From an uncultured beta proteobacterium (GTDB lineage Bacteria > Pseudomonadota > Gammaproteobacteria > Burkholderiales > Burkholderiaceae), in NCBI GenBank assembly GCA_903858445.1, contig CAIOIX010000160.1, forward strand, positions 1 through 64,000: DNA of 64,000 nucleotides, in the 5' to 3' direction. A model generated the notes under the pieces. That model saw nothing but the letters and a program-made list of their open reading frames with translations. It ran no database searches and was not told the DNA's origin. Below, piece after piece: positions 57,504 through 64,000 of this stretch. The first letter of the stretch is position 1. Every line of letters begins with the position of its first letter. The position numbers and the translations under genes are program-made.

Positions 57504-58505
57504 ATGCAGATTTACTTAAAAATGGCTAAAAAAGCCATATTTTTTGCTTTAATGCTGGTTGGGTTCGCTGGAATTGCCAGTGCTCAGACTGCTGGACTTG
57601 GTTCTTGGCCTACCCAAAAACCCATTCGTCTAATTGCGGTTTTCCCTCCTGGTGGATCTGTAGATCAAGTGGCGCGTATTTTGGCTCCAGCGCTTCAGGC
57701 TGAATTAAAACAAAACGTGATTGTTGAAAACGTTGGCGGGGCATCTGGCGTGATCGGGACTGCGGCAATGACAAGATCTGATCCTGATGGCTATACCTTT
57801 GCGGTGGTCTTTGATACTCATGGCGTCAATCCAAGTCTGAAAGATAAGCTGCCCTACGACACTATTAAAGATATTGCACCGGTCACGTTGATCGGCACCT
57901 CTCCCATGGTCTTGGTTGCCAGTAAAAAATCTGGAATCACCAGTTTCAAACAGTTAGTAGATTTATCGAAGGCTGGCAAGCAATTTAGCTATGGCTCGAT
58001 TGGTATTGGTAGCTTGGGGCATCTTGCAATGGCGCGCTTAGCCAAACAGGCGGGTTTTGATTGGAACCACATTCCTTATCGTGGCGGCGGTCCTTTGATG
58101 CAGGATGTATTGGGCGGTCAGGTTGAGCTAGCTGTTGGTTCAGAGTTCTTGGTAAAGCCGCATATAGAGAGTGGTGGCGTCATTCCTTTGGTTGTTACAA
58201 CGACCAAACGGGCGCCGGGATTACCGAATGTCCCAACAGTTGCAGAAAGCGGTTTCCCAGGCTTTAATGCCCCAGCATGGTGGGCTGTATTAGCACCAGG
58301 TAAAACGCCCCCAGCAATTGTGAATGCTATGAACCAAGCCATTACAAAGGCGCTCAAGACACCCAATGTTGCTGATAAATTTAAAGCGCAAGGTATTGAG
58401 ATTATTGCCGGCAACCCTGAGACACTGCGTGATTTCATCGGCAAGCAGATCGCTGTGTGGGGTAAGTTTGTGATTGAGAACAATATTAAAGAAACAGCAC
58501 AATAA
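57504..58505 (+). CDS. Bug-family tripartite tricarboxylate-type solute-binding protein
   Basis: WPTQKPIRLIAVFPPGGSVDQVARILAPAL, VENVGGASGVIGTAAMTRSDPDGYTF. Confidence 0.92.
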   Translation: MQIYLKMAKKAIFFALMLVGFAGIASAQTAGLGSWPTQKPIRLIAVFPPGGSVDQVARILAPALQAELKQNVIVENVGGASGVIGTAAMTRSDPDGYTFAVVFDTHGVNPSLKDKLPYDTIKDIAPVTLIGTSPMVLVASKKSGITSFKQLVDLSKAGKQFSYGSIGIGSLGHLAMARLAKQAGFDWNHIPYRGGGPLMQDVLGGQVELAVGSEFLVKPHIESGGVIPLVVTTTKRAPGLPNVPTVAESGFPGFNAPAWWAVLAPGKTPPAIVNAMNQAITKALKTPNVADKFKAQGIEIIAGNPETLRDFIGKQIAVWGKFVIENNIKETAQ

Positions 58506-58543
58506 AAAAATCAACTGCGTCTGCCTATTTTTAGAAAGTATTT

Positions 58544-59095
58544 ATGTCCGAACGTTTAATTCCTTACCAGCCAATGGACTTGGCTGAGCCTGCTGATTTG
58601 GTTGCGGCAATTCGTCAGCGACGGGGCGGTCAGTTTATTAATTTAGATCGCATGCTTTTACATAGCGTTCCAATTGCAGAGGGTTGGAATCACTTCATTG
58701 GAGAGATTCGCAATAATCTGTCTTTAGATCCAAAGTTGCGAGAGTTGGCTATGTGCGGCGTTGCCGTCCTAAATGGTGCTGAATATGAGTTTTTTCACCA
58801 TGCGCCGCCATTTAAAAAAGCGGGTGGTACCGAGGAGCAAGTAGAAGGCCTGCGTTTAATTGGGAAAGCTGAATTCCCAAAGAGTCTATTTTCCGCAGTG
58901 GAAAATGATGCGGCAGATTTAACCTTTCAGATGACGCGCAATATCAAAGTTGATCCAGGGCTGATGAAGCGCTTACAGACAACGTTGGGAAGTACTGATA
59001 CGGTTGAATTGGTCACGGTCATCGCTGCTTACAACATGGTGTCTCGTTTCTTAATCGCTCTGGATGTTAATCCAGAAGATCATCCGCCCGCCTAA
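58544..59095 (+). CDS. Carboxymuconolactone decarboxylase-family protein
   Basis: LDPKLRELAMCGVAVLNGAEYEFFHHAPPFKKAGGTEEQVEGL. Confidence 0.85.
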   Translation: MSERLIPYQPMDLAEPADLVAAIRQRRGGQFINLDRMLLHSVPIAEGWNHFIGEIRNNLSLDPKLRELAMCGVAVLNGAEYEFFHHAPPFKKAGGTEEQVEGLRLIGKAEFPKSLFSAVENDAADLTFQMTRNIKVDPGLMKRLQTTLGSTDTVELVTVIAAYNMVSRFLIALDVNPEDHPPA

Positions 59096-59110
59096 GTTAA
59101 AAGCATTCTC

Positions 59111-59965
59111 ATGATTCGCAACGTCCAAACCGTTATTCCCGGGATCGCCACTTCTGATGGCGCAGGCGTCAAATTGCGCCGTAGCCTCGGCGGTCAACAG
59201 CGGATCCGATTGGATCCATTCTTGATGTTGGATGAATTTTCATCTAACGATCCTAATGACTATGTCGCTGGCTTTCCATCTCATCCCCATCGTGGTTTTG
59301 AGACTGTGACTTACATGTTGGAAGGTCACATGCTGCATGAGGATCATCTGGGCAATCAAGGGCATCTCAAAACCGGCGGAGTGCAGTGGATGACCGCGGG
59401 GCGCGGCATAATTCATTCCGAGATGCCCCAACAGGTTAGCGGGGCGATGCGTGGTTTTCAGTTGTGGATTAATTTGCCTGCAAAAGAAAAGATGAAAGCG
59501 GCCGGCTATCAAGATATTCAGGTTGAAGATATCCCAACAGTAAATCTTGCTAACGGTGGTCTGCTGAAGATTATCGCTGGTTCGTATGTTACTTCTGGTG
59601 AGATGGTGGCGGGTCCTATCGGCGGCATTACAACTGAACCTTTATTTTTGGATGTGCATTTGCCTATCGGTGGTGAGTTCGACCATGTTGTACCTGAGGC
59701 GCATAATGCATTCCTCTATGTATATGAGGGTGAATTGGCGGTAGGTGATCCCCTCAAGGCGGTACCGAAACAGGCGGCTGTCGTGCTTGGTAAGGGAGAC
59801 CATTTAAAGGTCAAGGCAGGTTCTGCTGGTGCTCAATTTATTGTGTTGGCAGCATTGCCTTTAGGTGAGCCTATTGTTCAGCACGGCCCCTTTGTTATGA
59901 ACACCCGAGAGGAGATTGAGCAAGCCATTGAAGACTATCAAAATAATCGTTTGACTGCTTCATGA
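59111..59965 (+). CDS. Pirin-family protein
   Basis: LDPFLMLDEF, GFPSHPHRGFETVTYMLEG, GGVQWMTAGRGIIHSEMP. Confidence 0.96.
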   Translation: MIRNVQTVIPGIATSDGAGVKLRRSLGGQQRIRLDPFLMLDEFSSNDPNDYVAGFPSHPHRGFETVTYMLEGHMLHEDHLGNQGHLKTGGVQWMTAGRGIIHSEMPQQVSGAMRGFQLWINLPAKEKMKAAGYQDIQVEDIPTVNLANGGLLKIIAGSYVTSGEMVAGPIGGITTEPLFLDVHLPIGGEFDHVVPEAHNAFLYVYEGELAVGDPLKAVPKQAAVVLGKGDHLKVKAGSAGAQFIVLAALPLGEPIVQHGPFVMNTREEIEQAIEDYQNNRLTAS

Positions 59966-61146
59966 CACAAACTTCAGCGGCTAATGTTTTGATTCATTGG
60001 GATGAGGATGAACAACGCCATGGAGCGCAATGGCACTCCGAGAATGGTATTCATGCCCATAAAAAAGTAGTACTCGCCGACGACACTCTGACTGCTGATA
60101 TTGCTTATCGCCTAGCATGCGCAGGTACCGCAATATTGTGGCGAGGAGATTTTCAGAATGCCCGCCAGATTTTGCAAGCCTTGGCTAGAAGGGTGGATAA
60201 ACCTTCTAGGAAATCTACAAGAGTAGTGCGAGTTGAGAAGGGGGAAGCCAAAAGTCCGCTCGATACTTTTAATCTGTATCGCCTCGCTCAGTCGCAACGT
60301 GCACGTATTTTGGGAATGCTACTGATTCAAATCAATTCTGATCACACGATTTCCTTAAGGCGGGCGCCAGACGTAAGAGAGGCTTGTCTCGAGACCTATG
60401 GTGTGGTGGTTGAGCCCTACATCATTTCTTTACGTGAATTACTTGGCGTCATCAGTACTCATGAATGGCGCAAGAATGGTGTGCCGATTCTAGCGAGAGG
60501 AGATGAGCCGATCTGCGTTCATCCGCATTACGGAGTATTTTCTCCTGTTCGTGGGGAATATATTCAACTAGTCTGTAATGCATCTTGGCCAAAAGCGATT
60601 GATAAGCACTCGATTGCATTTGATATTGGCGTTGGCACTGGTGCTTTATCTATCGTTTTAGCTTTGCGCGATATACAAAAAATTATTGCTACTGATGTTG
60701 ATGAGCGAGCGATTATTTGTGCTCAAGATAACATTGAGAGATTGGACCTAGGCTCTCACATTACAGTTCAGAAGACGGATTTATTTCCAGCAGGCAAAGC
60801 TGCATTGATTGTTTGCAATCCGCCTTGGCTACCAGCAAGACCGAGCTCATCCCTCGAGCACTCTGTCTATGACCCAGAGAGTCGAATGTTGAAAGGTTTT
60901 CTAGCGGGACTTAAAGAGCATCTTCTGCCCGATGGTGAGGGCTGGTTGATTCTTTCGGATCTAGCAGAGCATCTAGGCCTTCGCACGAGACAAGAGTTGC
61001 TCGACTGGATTGAGCAAGCGGGACTTCGTGTTGTTAAGCGAGAGGATACTAAGGCTCAGCATAAAAAAGTATTTGATAAAACAGATGCATTGCATACCGC
61101 TAGATCTGCTGAGATTACGTCGCTTTGGCGTTTAGCGTCTATTTAA
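59962..61146 (+). CDS. Class I SAM-dependent methyltransferase (NPPW motif)
   Basis: FDIGVGTGALSIVLAL (SAM motif I), LIVCNPPWLPARPSS catalytic NPPW. Confidence 0.9.
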   Translation: MTQTSAANVLIHWDEDEQRHGAQWHSENGIHAHKKVVLADDTLTADIAYRLACAGTAILWRGDFQNARQILQALARRVDKPSRKSTRVVRVEKGEAKSPLDTFNLYRLAQSQRARILGMLLIQINSDHTISLRRAPDVREACLETYGVVVEPYIISLRELLGVISTHEWRKNGVPILARGDEPICVHPHYGVFSPVRGEYIQLVCNASWPKAIDKHSIAFDIGVGTGALSIVLALRDIQKIIATDVDERAIICAQDNIERLDLGSHITVQKTDLFPAGKAALIVCNPPWLPARPSSSLEHSVYDPESRMLKGFLAGLKEHLLPDGEGWLILSDLAEHLGLRTRQELLDWIEQAGLRVVKREDTKAQHKKVFDKTDALHTARSAEITSLWRLASI

Positions 61147-61309
61147 TCTGCTGCAATGGTAATTCCTGGATAAAGTCGAATCATTGGGATCCCCAAGATA
61201 AATGCCAATTTTCACTATTTAGCGTGGTTTAAGTATTTCTGTCATCAATACCCTATACAGTGGGAGGATTGGGGTCTATTAACCCTTTAAATATTGATGG
61301 TTATCACCG

Positions 61310-62308
61310 ATGAAGAAGATTTTTGATGTACTCATGGGGATTAAAGCGGAAGTAGTGAATTTAATGCAGCCCCATATTAAGCAGATTGAGCCTGATTTAG
61401 CTCTTGACAGTCAAGAGAGGGTTGAGCTCCCAAAAGAGCTGCCTATAAAGATTGTCCCCATCAAAGATAATCCAGGAAAAATATCAACTGTAATAGCCAA
61501 GGTAAAAAGTACCGCTCCTGAAACCCGATATTTTCAGATTGAAGATGGCGATCATCACCATAAGATTGCTTATACCGTTTCTGGAGATATGGATGCCGAA
61601 AATATCCTCCTTTGCCTTCCTGGGCTGCTTGAAACAAAAGCCTCTTTTTTGGTGATTCACGCTTACTTCTTAAAATTTGATAACTGCAAAGTCATTAGTA
61701 TTGATTTTTCAGGCAGAGGGGAGTCAGATTATATTGATGACCGTAGCGCCTACAAAATGTCTTTATACCTATCGGATATCAGTCAGCTGATCCGCGGTGT
61801 CATCCTCACTGAAAAACTAGCGAATCAAAGGCTTACTATCCTAGGAACAAGTATGGGTGGCGTTTTAGCCATGTACCTTACACAAATATTTGGAAAAAAA
61901 ATTGACGAAATCATTCTGAATGATATTGCGCTCACTGTAAATTGGACTGCTTTATATTCGCTTTATAAGTCGATGAAAAATGAAATAGGCTTTCGGGATG
62001 CGCGAGAGCTTGCAAAAGACTTAAGTGTTGATCAGAAGGCCGTTTCTGATGTGCAGCTTCCAGGCCATTTCGACCTTTCTTATCAGGCTGATGTGTGGGG
62101 TATGAACTTTCATGAAGCCTTGGAGAATTACAAGGGTAAAGTGGGGCTTATCTATGGAGGCAAGTCAAAAATATGCACTAAACAGAGAGTCGATGAAGCT
62201 AAGAGTTTCTTCCCTTATCTGCAAGCATTCGAAGTTGCTAATGCGGGCCATCCAGTGCCTTTTAATCTTGCCGTCTGTGACTTTATTCAATCTGAAATGG
62301 GCGTATAA
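61310..62308 (+). CDS. Alpha/beta hydrolase
   Basis: GTSMGGVLAMYL nucleophile elbow, SIDFSGRGESDYI, C-terminal NAGHPVPF His. Confidence 0.88.
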   Translation: MKKIFDVLMGIKAEVVNLMQPHIKQIEPDLALDSQERVELPKELPIKIVPIKDNPGKISTVIAKVKSTAPETRYFQIEDGDHHHKIAYTVSGDMDAENILLCLPGLLETKASFLVIHAYFLKFDNCKVISIDFSGRGESDYIDDRSAYKMSLYLSDISQLIRGVILTEKLANQRLTILGTSMGGVLAMYLTQIFGKKIDEIILNDIALTVNWTALYSLYKSMKNEIGFRDARELAKDLSVDQKAVSDVQLPGHFDLSYQADVWGMNFHEALENYKGKVGLIYGGKSKICTKQRVDEAKSFFPYLQAFEVANAGHPVPFNLAVCDFIQSEMGV

Positions 62309-62329
62309 GTAGGTAATAGTTGGACTGAT

Positions 62330-62584
62330 TTAGTCCTCAGGCAGGCGCTCGACCTTGTAGAGACCATTTTTTAATTCTGCCAATGTTTTTCCGAGCTCAG
62401 AAAGCGTTCTCTTCTGCCTCTTTTCAATCACCAACTTTTTGGCCTTTAATTCTTCACTACATTCGAAGCGATCTTTTTCAGCTTCGTTGTCAGTTTTTGA
62501 TTGCATTGATATAGAGCCCAAAAAAATCCCAGTTGAGGCTGAGATAAGTCGTCGTGACAAGGAGCATTTCTGATGCAAAGCCAC
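62330..62584 (-). CDS. Hypothetical small charged protein
   Basis: ORF only; highly charged helical C-terminal half. Confidence 0.4.
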   Translation of the reverse strand: MALHQKCSLSRRLISASTGIFLGSISMQSKTDNEAEKDRFECSEELKAKKLVIEKRQKRTLSELGKTLAELKNGLYKVERLPED

Positions 62585-62697
62585 TTCATCATGCTATCTA
62601 ATTATTGCAATTTCGTGAATGAGAGTTTATATTTTTAAGTAATTAGAGGCGTCACAATAGAACCTTCGATGGAAGTATTTAAATGGTAAGTGGGCAA

Positions 62698-63117
62698 TTA
62701 CTTGTAAGACAAGAGGTGATCATCCATTTCTTTAACCTCGAGATGTCCAAACATAAATGATTCCGATCGAACAAGTTTCCACTCTAGATCCTGGAATATA
62801 TCTTGATATAGTCCAGAGAATTTTCGTGAGACACCGTAAAAAATATCTGTGAGCTCATCTTCTAGAGCTTCAGGAACAGTTTGTGAAAAATAAATCACTT
62901 TTTCACCGTGATAAGTTTTGCTAATACTTGCCCCTGTAATGTCAGCGATACAAATGCCAACTTCTGGTTTATAGTTTTTTAAAAAGCTGGGCTTGGAGTT
63001 AGTCAGTACCGATCCCAACTTCCAAACTAGACCACATTTAATTTCCATGTTGTCTGATTGAAATATCTCTCTATCAACAATAGACCCCATTTCTAGTGGA
63101 ATAATTTGATATTTCAT
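62698..63117 (-). CDS. Hypothetical protein
   Basis: MKYQIIPLEMGSIVDREIF... with RBS-like GGAGCG before the ATG at 63117; no recognised family. Confidence 0.65.
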   Translation of the reverse strand: MKYQIIPLEMGSIVDREIFQSDNMEIKCGLVWKLGSVLTNSKPSFLKNYKPEVGICIADITGASISKTYHGEKVIYFSQTVPEALEDELTDIFYGVSRKFSGLYQDIFQDLEWKLVRSESFMFGHLEVKEMDDHLLSYK

Positions 63118-63253
63118 ATGGGCGCTCCTTCGTTTTGCGGAGTAAAACGGTGTTTCAATTTTTCCATTGCAATGTGACAATACGATGATTTTTTTTAGGG
63201 TTTATGTCATCTATTGGTGATAAATTAAGGATCGATTTAATAACTCGCAGAAA

Positions 63254-63544
63254 ATGAACATGAATAAAAAAGAATTAATTGAGCACATTGCTACTGGAGC
63301 TGATATTTCGACGCTAACTGCCGAGCAAGTCTTAAACTCATTTATCTCACATGTTATTGAGACCGTCTCCGCTAAAGATGTTTTGCAATTAATTGGGCTA
63401 GGGTCTTTTAGTCAGGGTGAGCGTAGCGCCCGTAATGGTCGTAATCCCGTAACTGGAGCAGTTGTGCATATTGCAGCGAGTAGGACTATTAAGTTTAGGC
63501 CAGGCATAGCATTCAAAAATTCTCTAAATCACACCGAATTCTGA
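63254..63544 (+). CDS. HU/IHF-family DNA-binding protein
   Basis: NKKELIEHIA, GLGSFSQGERSARNGRNPVTGAVVHIAASRTIKFRPG. Confidence 0.95.
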   Translation: MNMNKKELIEHIATGADISTLTAEQVLNSFISHVIETVSAKDVLQLIGLGSFSQGERSARNGRNPVTGAVVHIAASRTIKFRPGIAFKNSLNHTEF

Positions 63545-63546
63545 CA

Positions 63547-64000
63547 ATGTGCATCATTAGCAAAGGAGTCAATGGAGCTCTAATCTGCTTACTTTGGATT
63601 ACCTTGAGCGCTACCTGTTTCGCTCAAGAAGATGCCGATCCGTATGATCTTCAGGTCTCAGCTACTCGTTTAAATGGCCGCTTCAATATTAGGGCAAGTT
63701 ACCTTGCCCCAGCCTCCATTTGTGAGGCATTTTCATACTTGACAGATTATGCGAGCGCTAAGAATATTCCTGGCATTGTTGAGTCTAAGGTGTTGAGAAG
63801 ACAGGGTAATAAGGTAACTGTAGAGCGTCTCATCGAGGAGCGAATTCTATTCTTCCCAGTTCGTCTGCAATCGACTGTTGAATATACCGAGATACCAAAT
63901 GTGGGTTTAAACTTTGTTCAAATTAAAGGCGACAACAAGGCATATTCAGGGACATGGCGAATTCAAGCTAACAATAAAGGGGTGAGAATGCAATATGAAA
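63547..64000 (+). CDS. SRPBCC/START-like secreted protein, 3'-truncated by the window edge (absent from the ORF track)
   Basis: Open frame from ATG 63547: MCIISKGVNGALICLLWITLSATCFAQEDADPYDLQVSATRLNGRFNIRASYLAPASICEAFSYLTDYASAKNIPGIVESKVLRRQGNKVTVERL... Confidence 0.75.
   Translation, partial: MCIISKGVNGALICLLWITLSATCFAQEDADPYDLQVSATRLNGRFNIRASYLAPASICEAFSYLTDYASAKNIPGIVESKVLRRQGNKVTVERLIEERILFFPVRLQSTVEYTEIPNVGLNFVQIKGDNKAYSGTWRIQANNKGVRMQYE

Noticed and set aside
1-64000. CRISPR arrays, IS elements/transposases, prophage genes, tRNA or rRNA genes, toxin-antitoxin or defence operons
   Set aside because: No regularly spaced repeats, transposase/integrase motifs, or recognisable RNA genes or defence families seen by reading; a tool scan (tRNAscan-SE, CRISPRCasFinder, DefenseFinder) would be needed to exclude them fully.

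Overview
The window looks like a contiguous chromosomal segment of a Burkholderiales betaproteobacterium, Polynucleobacter-like by overall gene content and moderate GC (inference, not tested). Almost all of it is coding. From left to right it contains: (1) the 3' end of an MtrB/PioB-type outer-membrane barrel gene, followed by a tetraheme NapC/NirT/CymA-type cytochrome; (2) a complete cytochrome c maturation operon, ccmABCDEFGHI; (3) a flavin-dependent nitronate monooxygenase-like gene overlapping a class II (B12-dependent) ribonucleotide reductase, whose gene is interrupted by a full-size LAGLIDADG intein placed exactly before the catalytic NxCxE cysteine; (4) an oxidase-centred block (ccoI, ccoS, ccoNOQP, ccoG, FixH-like, an FNR-type regulator with Cx2Cx5C cysteines, TauE/SafE-like); (5) a long organic-acid uptake and catabolism region with six orphan Bug-type solute-binding proteins, two TAXI-type binding proteins and one fused TRAP permease; and (6) assorted housekeeping and accessory genes. 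Most notable are: the intein ending in Gly-Gln instead of His-Asn, a perfect 14-bp inverted repeat inside the intein coding sequence, perfect FNR boxes upstream of both the RNR operon and ccoN, and several small genes missing from the supplied ORF track (ccoQ, a 55-aa P/A/G-rich basic protein, a 45-aa membrane peptide, and a 3'-truncated SRPBCC-like gene). I found no convincing CRISPR array, IS element, tRNA or rRNA. I did not recognise a clear undescribed defence system; the intein-bearing RNR locus is the strongest candidate for unusual biology.
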